This document shows, in pieces, positions 12,841-21,558 of a stretch of 64,000 nt of DNA. How positions within the stretch are numbered: the stretch's first letter is position 1; each line of letters starts with the position of its first letter. The stretch spans positions 2,480,001-2,544,000 of the forward strand of contig NZ_JBIYZW010000001.1 in assembly GCF_044628455.1 (NCBI RefSeq), given 5' to 3'. This stretch comes from Solirubrum sp044628455 (GTDB taxonomy: Bacteria > Bacteroidota > Bacteroidia > Cytophagales > Hymenobacteraceae). A program made the translations under genes and the position numbers. The notes under the pieces were generated by a model. That model saw only the letters and a list, made by a program, of their open reading frames with translations. It was not told the DNA's origin and did not search any database.

Positions 12841-13557
12841 ATGGCCCAGACCATCCTGCACCGCGCCAACACCCGCGGCCACGCCAACCACGGTTGGCTC
12901 AACTCCTACCACACCTTCAGCTTTGCCGGCTACCACGACCCCGCCCGGGTGCATTTTGGCGTGCTGCGCGTGCTCAACGACGACACCGTGGCCGGCGGCC
13001 GGGGCTTTGGCACCCACCCCCACGACAACATGGAAATCATCAGCATTCCGCTGGCCGGGGCCCTCGAGCACCAGGATTCCATGGGCAACCGCGGCATCAT
13101 CCGGCGCGGCGACGTGCAGGTGATGAGCGCCGGCACGGGCGTAGCCCACAGCGAAAAAAACCACCACGCCGACCAGGAGGTGCGCTTTCTGCAGATCTGG
13201 GTGTTTCCCAACCGGCGGGGCGTGCCGCCGCGCTACGACCAGCAGAGCTTCCAAGTCGAAGACCGCCACAACCAGCTGCAGCAGGTGCTTTCGCCCTCGC
13301 CCGACGACGCGGGCGTATGGATTCACCAGGACGCCTGGTTTCACCTGGGCCAGCTCGACGCGGGCTTTAGCACCACCTACGAGCTGAAAAAACCCGGCAA
13401 CGGCGTGTACGTGTTTGTGCTGGAAGGCGACGTGACCGTAGACGGCCAGGCCCTGCACCGCCGCGACGGCCTGGGCATCTGGGACACCGACCGCCTCGAG
13501 CTGCGCGCCGACGGCCCCGCCGAGGTGCTGCTGATGGAAGTACCAATGACCGTATAA
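12841..13557 (+). CDS. Pirin family protein (YhhW-like bicupin)
   Basis: A 238-residue bicupin. The N-terminal cupin has all the metal ligands of pirins: His59 and His61 in THPHDNMEIIS, then His103 and Glu105 in GVAHSEKN. Family members bind Fe(II) or other divalent metals; E. coli YhhW shows quercetin 2,3-dioxygenase activity, but physiological roles vary. It heads a plus-strand run with a nitroreductase, a second pirin and an OsmC-like gene, with gaps of 60, 18 and 4 bp, so these four are probably co-transcribed as a redox/electrophile-stress operon. Confidence 0.88.
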   Translation: MAQTILHRANTRGHANHGWLNSYHTFSFAGYHDPARVHFGVLRVLNDDTVAGGRGFGTHPHDNMEIISIPLAGALEHQDSMGNRGIIRRGDVQVMSAGTGVAHSEKNHHADQEVRFLQIWVFPNRRGVPPRYDQQSFQVEDRHNQLQQVLSPSPDDAGVWIHQDAWFHLGQLDAGFSTTYELKKPGNGVYVFVLEGDVTVDGQALHRRDGLGIWDTDRLELRADGPAEVLLMEVPMTV

Positions 13558-13617
13558 CCCGCTTTATTCTCCGTACACCCCCTAGGCCCGCCCCCGGGCT
13601 CCACCGTTACTCGCCTC

Positions 13618-14211
13618 ATGGAAGTTCTCGAAACCAAGCAAGCCCCCACCCAGCGCCCCGTGCACGAGCTCATTCGCAGCCGCTGGAGTCCGCGCGCCTT
13701 TACCCAGCAGCCCGTGGCCCAGGAAACCCTCGAACAGGTGTTTGAAGCCGCCTCCTGGGCCTTCAGCGCCATGAACGAGCAGCCCTGGCGCTACGTGTAC
13801 GCCCACCGCTCCGACACCGCGGCCTACCAGCGCCTGCTCGACTGCCTACTGCCCGGCAACCAGCCCTGGGCCCGCCACGCCCCGGTGCTGATGGTGGCCC
13901 TGATGAAAACCCACTACGACAACGGCCAGCTCAACCGCACGGCCATGCACGACGTGGGCGCCGCCAACGCCACCCTCATGCTCGAAGCCACTGCCCTGGG
14001 CCTGAGCGGCCACGTCATGGGCGGCTTCGACTACGCCAAGACCCGCGAGGCGCTCAACCTGCCCGATACCCTCGACCCGGTGGCATTTCTGGCCCTGGGC
14101 TACCGCGGCGCGGCCGACGAGCTGGACGAGCCCTTCCGCTCGCGCGAGCAGGCCCCGCGCAGCCGCAAGCCCGTGGCGGCCTTTGCCTTCCCCGGCCAGC
14201 TTCCCCAGTAA
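13618..14211 (+). CDS. Nitroreductase family protein
   Basis: A 197-residue flavoprotein of the NfsB/FRP-like fold. The N-terminal RSRWSPRAFTQQPV, the SWAFSAMNEQPWRYVYAHR segment (FMN-binding Asn/Gln region) and the C-terminal ALGYRGAADEL are typical. Such enzymes use NAD(P)H and FMN to reduce nitro compounds, quinones or related electrophiles. It lies between two pirin genes. The physiological substrate is unknown. Confidence 0.88.
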   Translation: MEVLETKQAPTQRPVHELIRSRWSPRAFTQQPVAQETLEQVFEAASWAFSAMNEQPWRYVYAHRSDTAAYQRLLDCLLPGNQPWARHAPVLMVALMKTHYDNGQLNRTAMHDVGAANATLMLEATALGLSGHVMGGFDYAKTREALNLPDTLDPVAFLALGYRGAADELDEPFRSREQAPRSRKPVAAFAFPGQLPQ

Positions 14212-14229
14212 CCTTTTCCGCTCCTTTCG

Positions 14230-14940
14230 ATGAAGCACCGCATCACCCGGGCCGCCGAGCGCGGCCGCAAGGACATTGGCTGGCTGCAAAGCAACTTCAG
14301 CTTCAGCTTCAGCTCCTACGCCAACCCCGAGCGCAACGGCTTCGGGCTGCTGCGCGTGTTCAACGACGACTTTGTGCAGGCCGGCGGCGGCTTCGGCATT
14401 CACCCGCACCAGAACATGGAAATTATTTCCATCATGCTGGCCGGTAGCATGAGCCACAAGGACACCCTGGGCTACGAGGAGGTGGTGCACCGCGACTGGG
14501 TGCAGATTATGAGCGCCGGCACGGGGCTGCGCCACCAGGAGCACAACGTGGGCGACGACGAGGTGAACTTCCTGCAGATCTGGATTGAGCCCAAGCTGCA
14601 GAACATCGGTCCGCGCTACCAGCGCCGCCACTTCCCCGAAGCCCAGCGGCGCAACCAGCTCACCACCGTGGTCAGCAACGAGGAGGGCCAGGCCCACTGC
14701 TGGATCAACCAGAACGCCCGCCTCTTGCTGGGCGCCTTCGACGCGGGCCAGGGGCTGAACTACTCGCTGAACCCAACCAACAAGCTGGTGTTCGTGTTCG
14801 TCATCGATGGCGCCCTCACCGTGGCCGGGCAGGAGCTGGCCGCGCGCGACAGCATCGGCCTGTGGGATACCGACGCGGTGTCCCTGCTCTGCCGCACCAA
14901 CAGCCGGTTCCTGGTTATCGAAGCCCCCATCAACCACTAA
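14230..14940 (+). CDS. Pirin family protein, second copy
   Basis: A 236-residue bicupin paralogous to the pirin 670 bp upstream. The metal ligands are kept: His58 and His60 in IHPHQNMEIIS, His102 and Glu104 in LRHQEHN. It differs from the first copy along its whole length, so this is an old duplication or independent recruitment rather than a recent tandem copy. It starts 18 bp after the nitroreductase and ends 4 bp before the OsmC-like gene. Confidence 0.88.
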   Translation: MKHRITRAAERGRKDIGWLQSNFSFSFSSYANPERNGFGLLRVFNDDFVQAGGGFGIHPHQNMEIISIMLAGSMSHKDTLGYEEVVHRDWVQIMSAGTGLRHQEHNVGDDEVNFLQIWIEPKLQNIGPRYQRRHFPEAQRRNQLTTVVSNEEGQAHCWINQNARLLLGAFDAGQGLNYSLNPTNKLVFVFVIDGALTVAGQELAARDSIGLWDTDAVSLLCRTNSRFLVIEAPINH

Positions 14941-14944
14941 GCCC

Positions 14945-15340
14945 ATGTCCAGCGTTTCCGGCCGCATCGGCCCCGACCACTACCGCACCACCCTGGCCAC
15001 CGACAGCGGCCACGAGCTGCTGGCCGACGAGCCCCTGGCCGACGGCGGCCAGAACCTGGGCCCCACCCCGGGCGAGCTGCTGGCTGCCGCCCTCAGCGCC
15101 TGCACCTGCATTACCCTACGCATGTATGCCGACCGCAAGCAGTGGCCACTGCAGGGCGTAGAGGCCGTGGTGCAGGTGGAGCACGACGACAAGCACGTAG
15201 TGACGCGCCTGAGCTGCACCCTGCATTTGCGCGGGGCGCTGAGCGCGGAGCAGCGCCAACGCCTGCTGCGCATTGCCGGCCAGTGCCCCATCCACAAAAC
15301 CCTCGGGCCCGCGCTGCCCATCGACACCGTGCTGGCCTGA
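14945..15340 (+). CDS. OsmC family protein
   Basis: A 131-residue OsmC-superfamily protein. The PGELLAAALSACTCITLRM segment holds Cys53 and Cys55, and AGQCPIHKTL holds Cys114, which together are the usual peroxidase-type cysteines. It differs from the Ohr protein at 12109-12546 (two cysteines in the first motif, shorter chain), and belongs to the OsmC/YhfA side of the superfamily. The ATG at 14945 lies 4 bp after the pirin stop, so it is translated as the last gene of the stress operon. A strong terminator follows. Confidence 0.85.
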   Translation: MSSVSGRIGPDHYRTTLATDSGHELLADEPLADGGQNLGPTPGELLAAALSACTCITLRMYADRKQWPLQGVEAVVQVEHDDKHVVTRLSCTLHLRGALSAEQRQRLLRIAGQCPIHKTLGPALPIDTVLA

Positions 15341-15359
15341 TGGGCCACTACGCTACTGC

Positions 15360-15389
15360 AAGCCCCGCCGCACCCCGGCGGGGCTTTTT
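15360..15389 (+). terminator. Rho-independent terminator of the pirin/OsmC operon
   Basis: An 11-bp perfect stem AAGCCCCGCCG/CGGCGGGGCTT with a 5-nt loop, running into TTTTT. It starts 20 bp after the OsmC-like stop codon. Confidence 0.85.
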
Positions 15390-15436
15390 CGTGCCCGGGC
15401 TGCGGCACGGGGTGGTGCCCCTCCGACAAGCCGGCG

Positions 15437-15590
15437 CGGGCGTCAGGAGCCCGGGCGCGAAGGGTAGGAACGATGACGCGAGAGGTAGGAACCACTTCGC
15501 GAGGGTTAGGAAGGTTAGCGCGAGCAGTAGGAACGCCTGCGCGAGTGGCAGGAGCGTTGCCAACTGCGGTAGGAACCTCAGCGCGAGCAT
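15437..15590. repeat. 21-bp tandem repeat array, about seven units
   Basis: A core TAGGAA (or CAGGAG) recurs at 15444, 15465, 15486, 15507, 15528, 15549 and 15570, exactly every 21 bp. CGCGAG stands 9 bp before the next core in most units. The consensus is roughly CGCGAGnGGTAGGAAC plus five variable bases. Because 21 is a multiple of 3, frames on the minus strand read as 7-residue repeats, but these lack a plausible start or context and look non-coding. The array fills the gap between the operon terminator and the next gene. No other function is visible in 15390-15763. Confidence 0.85.
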
Positions 15591-15763
15591 TTTTTCGCGC
15601 TCCGGAGGATGTGTTGGGGGTTGCGGAGGTAGCTGCGGCGGCAGGCGTAGCCGGGGCTGTAAGTCTGATGCCCGCCGCCACCGCCAACTTTTCGGCGGAC
15701 GGCGGGTAGTATGCAACGGTGCTGCTTCTCATGTCTCACCCACTCTCCTCACCCGCCGCTGCC

Positions 15764-16831
15764 ATGCCCAAGCCCCGCCGTCGTTTGCTGTTCTGGATGC
15801 TGGGCGGGCTGCTGGTGCTGGCCGCGGGCGGGCTGATGGTGGGCTGCTCGCTGTCGGCGCCCCGCTACCAGGGCCCCCAGTCGGCGCACTTCAACGGCAA
15901 GCAGTTCGTGAACCAGGGCGAGGTGCGGGCCCAGGACGGGCTGGGGCCGCTGCTGCGCTGGATGCTGCACCGCGACAAGGGCCCCTTTCCCGAGCAGCCC
16001 AACCTGCCCTACGGTCCCAAGCCCCCGGCGCGGGTGGGTCGCGGGCAGCTGCGCGTCACCTTCGTCAACCACGGCACCTTCCTGCTGCAGTTCGACTCGC
16101 TGAACGTGCTCACCGACCCCATCTGGAGCGAGCGGTGCAGTCCCTTCCAGTGGATCGGGCCCCGACGCCTGCGCCCGCCCGGCCTGCACTTCGACGACCT
16201 GCCGCCCATCGACGCGGTGCTCATCAGCCACAACCACTACGACCACCTCGACCTGCCCACTCTGCAGCGCCTCTTCGCCCGCGACCGGCCCCGGGTATTT
16301 GCCGGCCTGGGCGTGCGGGCGCTGCTGGAGAAAGAGGGTATCGGCGGCGGGGTGGATATGGACTGGTGGCAGCAGCAAGCCCTGCGCCCCGGCGTGCAGG
16401 TGCAGTGCGTGCCGGCCCAGCACTTCAGCGGCCGCGGCCTGCGCGACCGGGACGCGACGCTGTGGGCCGGCTACGTGCTGCACACCTCGGCCGGGCGCGT
16501 GTACTACGCCGGCGACACCGGCTACGGGCCGTTTTTCGGGGAAATCGGCCGGCGGGCGGGGCCCCTGGAGCTGGCCATTCTGCCCATCGGGGCCTACCGC
16601 CCGCAGTGGTTTATGCAGCCCATTCACGTGAGCCCCGCCGAAGCCGTGCAGGCCCTGCGCGACCTGGGCGCCCGCCGCGGAGTGGCCACCCACTTCGGCA
16701 CCTTCCAGATGGCCGACGACGGCCGCGACGAGCCGGTGCGCGACCTGCGCGCGGCCCTGCGCCGGCAGCAATTGCCCGACAGCGCCTTTCTGGTACTGCC
16801 CGAGGGCGTGGGCTGGCAGCTGCCGCGCTGA
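15764..16831 (+). CDS. MBL-fold metallo-hydrolase, NAPE-PLD-like
   Basis: A protein of about 355 residues of the metallo-beta-lactamase fold. The signature SHNHYDHLD (HxHxDH) is followed by further metal ligands in AQHFSGRG, YAGDTGYG and a late His. VNHGTFLLQFDSLNVLTDP and ERCSPFQWIGPRR are typical of the N-acyl-phosphatidylethanolamine phospholipase D-like branch, so a phosphodiesterase acting on lipids is the best guess. The N-terminus (MPKPRRRLLFWMLGGLLV, then LMVGC) looks like a membrane anchor or lipoprotein signal. An in-frame ATG at 15731 is an alternative start. Confidence 0.82.
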   Translation: MPKPRRRLLFWMLGGLLVLAAGGLMVGCSLSAPRYQGPQSAHFNGKQFVNQGEVRAQDGLGPLLRWMLHRDKGPFPEQPNLPYGPKPPARVGRGQLRVTFVNHGTFLLQFDSLNVLTDPIWSERCSPFQWIGPRRLRPPGLHFDDLPPIDAVLISHNHYDHLDLPTLQRLFARDRPRVFAGLGVRALLEKEGIGGGVDMDWWQQQALRPGVQVQCVPAQHFSGRGLRDRDATLWAGYVLHTSAGRVYYAGDTGYGPFFGEIGRRAGPLELAILPIGAYRPQWFMQPIHVSPAEAVQALRDLGARRGVATHFGTFQMADDGRDEPVRDLRAALRRQQLPDSAFLVLPEGVGWQLPR

Positions 16832-16990
16832 GCCAAGCGCCTGGCGGGAAACGTGGTGGGTCCCGGGGCAAGTTTTGCGGCTGAGCCGCCGGGCGTTATC
16901 GGCCCGACAACAACCTTTCCGGCTGGCAGGGGTATATAGGCCTATTCCAATAAAGAGTTGGCCGCGACTCTTTCTAAACCCACTCCGGAT

Positions 16991-18586
16991 ATGAAAAAAC
17001 TTCTTCACTTGCCCAATGCCGCGTTGCTTGGGTGGGCACTGCTCTCGGCGGCGCCCCAGGCCGGGCACGCCCAAACGGCCGATAAGAAAACGGGCATCAA
17101 CCTCTACGGCAGCACCCTGCAGTACAAGGGCAACCTTGGCTCGCAGTACTGGAAGGCCGGCGACAACTTCGAGTTCGGCGCCGGCCTCTCGGTGTACCGC
17201 TACATCACCAAGGGCCTCGACCTGGGCGTGGACCTGAACTACGGCGACATGCAGTTCGACGCGGCCCAGGGCGCGCCTTACTTTGGGTCGAACTTCTCGG
17301 CCAACGTGGCCTCGGCCAACTTCGGCATCAAGCTCAAGCTGCCCATCAAGGAAACCTTCTTTGTGCAGCCCTACCTGCTCATTGCCCCCGGCATGGCGGT
17401 GGTGAGCACCGATGGCACCGTGAACCAGAACGGCCGCGCCCAGGCGTTTGACCGCAGCACCACTTACTTCGACGTGCACGGCGCGGCCGGCCTCAAGTTC
17501 CGCCTCACCGACGGCGTGGGCCTGTTCGTGCAAACCGGCCAGCACTGGCCCGTGGGCGCCAACTTCGACAACATCACCAACCGCGACGACAACAGCTGGG
17601 ACGACCGGTTCCTGCAGCACTCGGCCGGCCTGACCTTTGCCCTGGGCCAAACCAAGGACGAGGACGGCGACAAGGTGCCCGACCGCAAGGATAAGTGCCC
17701 CGGCACCCCCGCCGGCGTGGCCGTGGATGCCAACGGCTGCCCGCTCGACGGCGACAAGGACGGCGTACCCGACTACCAGGACAAATGCCCCACCGAGCCC
17801 GGTAAGCCCGAGCTGGAAGGCTGCCCCGACCGCGACAACGACGGCGTGCGCGACTCGGAAGACCAGTGCCCCGATACCCCCGGCAAGCGCGAGCTGCAGG
17901 GCTGCCCCGACGCCGATAACGACGGCGTGCGCGACCAGGACGACAAGTGCCCCGACACCCCGGCCGGCGTGAAAGTAGACGCCAGCGGCTGCCCCGTGGA
18001 TACCGACGGTGACGGCGTGCCCGACTACCAGGACCGCTGCCCCAACACCCCCGGTCCGGCCTCGAACCGCGGCTGCCCCGAAATCAAGGCTGAAACCAAG
18101 AAGCGCCTGCAGGAAGCCACCAAGTACATCCAGTTTGAGTTCGACAAGGCCGTGCTCAAGCCCATCTCCTTCCCCACCCTGGAAGTGCTGGTGCAGATCA
18201 TGAACGAGTACCCGGACTACACCCTGAGCATTGCCGGCCACACCGACAGCAAGGGCTCCGACCCGTACAACCTGCAGCTCTCCCACGACCGCGCCGCTTC
18301 GGCCCGCACCTACATGCTGAGCAAGGGCGTGCCCGATGCCCGCATCGAGGCCCGTGGCTACGGCGAGCTGAAGCCCATTGCCGACAACGCCACCGAAGCC
18401 GGCCGCGCCCTAAACCGCCGCGTGGAGTTCGACCTGTTCCTGACCGGCGACCCGAACTCGGCCGAGGTGAAGTACGGCCCCGAGCCCCCCATGCCCGACC
18501 CGGAAACCCTCAAGAAGGCTACCCCGGTGAAGAAGGCTCCGGCCAAGAAAGCCCCGGCTAAGAAGCCGGCTCCGCGCCGCCGCTAA
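16991..18586 (+). CDS. OmpA family protein with thrombospondin type 3 repeats
   Basis: A 531-residue outer-membrane protein. Signal peptide MKKLLHLPNAALLGWALL, then a beta-barrel-like domain (about 25-215), then six acidic TSP3 calcium-binding repeats (about 220-365, each with DxDxDGVPDxxDxCP character), then an OmpA C-terminal peptidoglycan-binding domain (about 375-490; AGHTDSKGSDPYN and LSHDRAASARTYM). The tail is an unusual Lys/Pro/Ala-rich string (KKAPAKKAPAKK type) ending in three Arg. It would tether the outer membrane to the cell wall. A clean terminator follows it. Confidence 0.9.
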   Translation: MKKLLHLPNAALLGWALLSAAPQAGHAQTADKKTGINLYGSTLQYKGNLGSQYWKAGDNFEFGAGLSVYRYITKGLDLGVDLNYGDMQFDAAQGAPYFGSNFSANVASANFGIKLKLPIKETFFVQPYLLIAPGMAVVSTDGTVNQNGRAQAFDRSTTYFDVHGAAGLKFRLTDGVGLFVQTGQHWPVGANFDNITNRDDNSWDDRFLQHSAGLTFALGQTKDEDGDKVPDRKDKCPGTPAGVAVDANGCPLDGDKDGVPDYQDKCPTEPGKPELEGCPDRDNDGVRDSEDQCPDTPGKRELQGCPDADNDGVRDQDDKCPDTPAGVKVDASGCPVDTDGDGVPDYQDRCPNTPGPASNRGCPEIKAETKKRLQEATKYIQFEFDKAVLKPISFPTLEVLVQIMNEYPDYTLSIAGHTDSKGSDPYNLQLSHDRAASARTYMLSKGVPDARIEARGYGELKPIADNATEAGRALNRRVEFDLFLTGDPNSAEVKYGPEPPMPDPETLKKATPVKKAPAKKAPAKKPAPRRR

Positions 18587-18610
18587 CCTTCGGCCCGCGC
18601 GTAATGCCCC

Positions 18611-18649
18611 CAAGCGGCCCGCCTCCCCGGCGGGCCGCTTGTTTTTTTT
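18611..18649 (+). terminator. Rho-independent terminator after the OmpA gene
   Basis: A 13-bp perfect stem CAAGCGGCCCGCC/GGCGGGCCGCTTG with loop TCCCC, followed by eight T. The rest of the 313-bp gap to the next gene (18650-18899) shows no other gene; a weak -7-like TACCTTAG sits at 18851-18858. Confidence 0.88.
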
Positions 18650-18899
18650 CCGGGGTCAGCCACTTTTTTTGCTGCCGGGCTGGCCTGCCCCGGTTCACGC
18701 GCCGCCGGGGCGGCAAGGCCGCTGAGAGCCCGCACAGCCGCATGTAGGTGCCATTTTTTTGCCCCACCACCGCAAACCACTGCGCCGGCGCGCGAACCAT
18801 AAATTGCACCCGAGGGTTAGCGGGCGTATGGCTGGCTGCGGCCGGCATCGTACCTTAGAGGTTGAATTAGTGCCCTTTAGGAAGATTTCCTCCTTTTCC

Positions 18900-21341
18900 A
18901 TGAAAAAACACGTACTCCTCGGAATGCTGTGGCTGGGCAGCTGGGCCGCTGTGGCGCAGGATTTCCCGTACCAGACGCCCCCCAAAGCCATTGCCGACTG
19001 GGTAGACGCCCCCCAAACGCCCCGCGTGACCCTGTCGTCGGACGGCAAGTGGATGGTGATGCTGGTGATGCAGGACATGCCCTCGGTGGCCGACCTCTCG
19101 CAGCCCGAAGTGCGCCTGGCCGGCCTGCGCATCAACCCGCGCACCAACGGCCCCAGCCGCGTGAGCTACGCCACCGGCATGATGCTGCGCCGCGTGGACG
19201 ACGGCAAGGATCTGGCCGTGCTGGGCATGCCCCAGCAGGCGCGCATCAGCGACGTAAGCTGGTCGCCCGATAACTCCAAAGTAGCCTTCACCCTCACCAC
19301 GCCCGCCGCCGACGGCCGCATCGAGCTGTGGGTGGTCGATCTGAACACGGTACAGGCCCGCCGCATTGCCGGCATTACCCTGAACGGCGTGTTCGGCAAG
19401 GCCTACGAGTGGGTGTCCGACAACGAAACCATCATTGCCCGCGGCATAGTGGCGGGCCGGGGCGCGGCGCCCGGCGCCAACGTGGCTCCCAAGGGCCCGG
19501 CGGTACAGGAAAACATCGGCAAGAAAGCCGGCGCCCGTACCTACCAGGACTTGCTGAAAAGCCCGGCCGACGAGCAGCTGTTCGAGCACTACGCCACCTC
19601 CCAGCTGGTGAAGGTGACCGTGGGCGGCAAGCTCCAGCCCCTGGGCCAGCCGGCCATCATTCAGTCGGCCGAGCCCTCGCCCAACGGCAAGTACGTGCTG
19701 GTAAAAACCCGCCACCGCCCCTTCTCCTACAACCTGCCGGTGAGCAGCTTCCCGCTGAAAGTGGACGTGATTGACCTGGTAACCGGCGACCCGGTGAAAG
19801 CCGTCGCCGACCTGCCCCTGGCCGACAACGTGCCCACCAACTTCGACGCGGCCCCCACCGGCCAGCGCGAACACGACTGGCGCGCCGATGCCCCCGCCAC
19901 CCTGTATTGGGCCGAGGCCCAGGACGGTGGCAACCCCAAAACCGAGGCTGCCATCCGCGACAAGGTGTTTACCCTGCCCGCGCCCTTCTCGGGCAAGGCC
20001 GAGGAGCTGGCAGCCCTGCCGCTGCGTTACGCCGGCATCACCTGGGGCAACAACAACCTGGCGCTGATCGACACCTACCGCTGGGCCGACCGCAAGGAAA
20101 TCACCTACACCGTGAGCCCCGGCGCGCTGCCCTCCCTGGCCGTGCTGTTCGACCGCTCGTCGCAGGACCGCTACCGTAACCCGGGCACGCCCTACACCAA
20201 GCGCAACGCCCAGGGCCAGTACGTGCTGGCCACCGACGTTAAAAGCCAGAGCATTTACCTGCTCGGCGCCGGTGCCTCACCCGAGGGCGACCGGCCGTTC
20301 GTGGACGAGCTGGACGTGAAAACCAAGGCCGCTACCCGCTGGTGGCGCTCGGAAGCCCCTTTCTACGAGGTGCCCCTGGCCATCATCGACACCGAGAAGC
20401 GCCGCCTGCTGACGCGCCGCGAGTCGGTAGACCAGGCTCCGAATTACTTCCTGCGCGACGCCCGCTCGGGTAAGCTCACGGCCCTCACCAAGTTTGCCAA
20501 TCCCTACGGTGCGGCCGGGGCGCCCAAGAAGCAGGTGCTGCGCTACAAGCGCGCCGACGGTGTGGAGCTGACTGCCAACCTGTACCTGCCCGCCGGCTAC
20601 AAGCCCGGCGTCGACGCTCCGCTGCCGGCGCTGATGGAGGCCTACCCCGTCGAGTTCAAGGACAAAGCCAATGCCGGCCAGGTGTCGGGTTCGCCCTACG
20701 CCTTTACCCGCGTGGGCTACGGCTCGCCCATTTTCTGGGTGACGCAAGGGTACGCCGTACTACAAGCCGCCAGCATTCCGATTGTGGGTGAGGGCGACAA
20801 GCAGCCCAACGATACCTACATCGAGCAATTGGTTAGCGGTGCCAAAGCGGCCATCGATGAGGGCAAGCGCCTGGGCGTGGTCGACCCCAACCGCGTGGGC
20901 GTGATGGGCCACTCCTACGGCGCCTTTATGACGGCCAACCTGCTGGCCCACTCCAACCTATTCAAGGCCGGTATTGCCCGCAGCGGTGCCTACAACCGTA
21001 CCCTCACGCCCTTCGGCTTTCAGGGCGAAGAGCGCACCTTCTGGGAAGCGCCGCAGGTGTACAACGCCATGTCGCCCTTCAACTACGCCGACAAGATCAA
21101 GACGCCGATTCTGCTGATTCACGGCGAGCTGGACAACAACTCGGGCACCTTCCCGATGCAGAGTGAGCGGTTCTACAGCGCCCTGAAAGGCCACGGCGCC
21201 ACCGTGCGCTACGTGGTGCTGCCGGCCGAGTCGCACGGCTACGCCGCCCGCGAAAATATCATGCACATGCTCTGGGAAATGAACACCTGGCTCGACAAGT
21301 ACGTGAAGAACCCCGGTACCAGCGCCCAAGCCGCCAACTAA
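18900..21341 (+). CDS. S9 family serine peptidase (prolyl oligopeptidase family, glutamyl-endopeptidase-like)
   Basis: An 813-residue secreted or periplasmic peptidase. Signal peptide MKKHVLLGMLWLGSWAAVAQ, a beta-propeller-like N-terminal region (WSPDNSKVAF, AEPSPNGKYVLV), and a C-terminal alpha/beta-hydrolase domain. The catalytic triad can be placed: Ser672 in GVMGHSYGAFM, Asp745 in HGELDNNSG and His779 in AESHGYAA. LYLPAGYKPG...LPALMEAYPVEFKDK resembles the branch that includes chloroplast glutamyl endopeptidase. It would cleave oligopeptides. The start at 18900 is set by the signal peptide. Confidence 0.87.
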   Translation: MKKHVLLGMLWLGSWAAVAQDFPYQTPPKAIADWVDAPQTPRVTLSSDGKWMVMLVMQDMPSVADLSQPEVRLAGLRINPRTNGPSRVSYATGMMLRRVDDGKDLAVLGMPQQARISDVSWSPDNSKVAFTLTTPAADGRIELWVVDLNTVQARRIAGITLNGVFGKAYEWVSDNETIIARGIVAGRGAAPGANVAPKGPAVQENIGKKAGARTYQDLLKSPADEQLFEHYATSQLVKVTVGGKLQPLGQPAIIQSAEPSPNGKYVLVKTRHRPFSYNLPVSSFPLKVDVIDLVTGDPVKAVADLPLADNVPTNFDAAPTGQREHDWRADAPATLYWAEAQDGGNPKTEAAIRDKVFTLPAPFSGKAEELAALPLRYAGITWGNNNLALIDTYRWADRKEITYTVSPGALPSLAVLFDRSSQDRYRNPGTPYTKRNAQGQYVLATDVKSQSIYLLGAGASPEGDRPFVDELDVKTKAATRWWRSEAPFYEVPLAIIDTEKRRLLTRRESVDQAPNYFLRDARSGKLTALTKFANPYGAAGAPKKQVLRYKRADGVELTANLYLPAGYKPGVDAPLPALMEAYPVEFKDKANAGQVSGSPYAFTRVGYGSPIFWVTQGYAVLQAASIPIVGEGDKQPNDTYIEQLVSGAKAAIDEGKRLGVVDPNRVGVMGHSYGAFMTANLLAHSNLFKAGIARSGAYNRTLTPFGFQGEERTFWEAPQVYNAMSPFNYADKIKTPILLIHGELDNNSGTFPMQSERFYSALKGHGATVRYVVLPAESHGYAARENIMHMLWEMNTWLDKYVKNPGTSAQAAN

Positions 21342-21366
21342 GCCGGCTTGGTTAATCGGATTTGAG

Positions 21367-21402
21367 AAAGCGGCAGCACCCCGGCGGTGCTGCCGCTTTT
21401 TT
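21367..21402 (+). terminator. Rho-independent terminator after the S9 peptidase
   Basis: A 14-bp stem AAAGCGGCAGCACC/GGTGCTGCCGCTTT with loop CCGGC, merging into a run of six T. Confidence 0.9.
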
Positions 21403-21462
21403 GTGGCGGGCTTCTGCCAACCAGCGGGCTACTTATCCATATAACTATCGAATCATTTTTAC

Positions 21463-21491
21463 TTTGCATCACAAAGCTCTCTGTATATTTG
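21463..21491 (+). promoter_or_regulatory. Bacteroidota sigma-A promoter
   Basis: TTTG (21463-21466), a 17-bp spacer, then TATATTTG (21484-21491): both elements of the Bacteroidota consensus at normal spacing. This is the most complete promoter seen in the window and would drive the MpaB/DUF2236 gene. Confidence 0.75.
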
Positions 21492-21558
21492 CATTCCCAG
21501 TGGGCTGCTTCTCTTGCTTAAGCCGTTGGGTTACTTCCATTCTGAATTCCGCTCATTT

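Noticed and set aside
15348..15716. Minus-strand ORFs of 120-250 residues with 7-residue repeats over the 21-bp array
   Set aside because: The periodic peptides follow from a 21-bp DNA repeat being a multiple of three. There is no plausible start, signal or family, and two frames look equally periodic.
15749..18286. 845-residue antisense ORF (and similar long antisense ORFs, e.g. 55911-57242)
   Set aside because: Shadow of real genes on the other strand in GC-rich DNA; compositions are Val/His/Gly-rich and lack family motifs.
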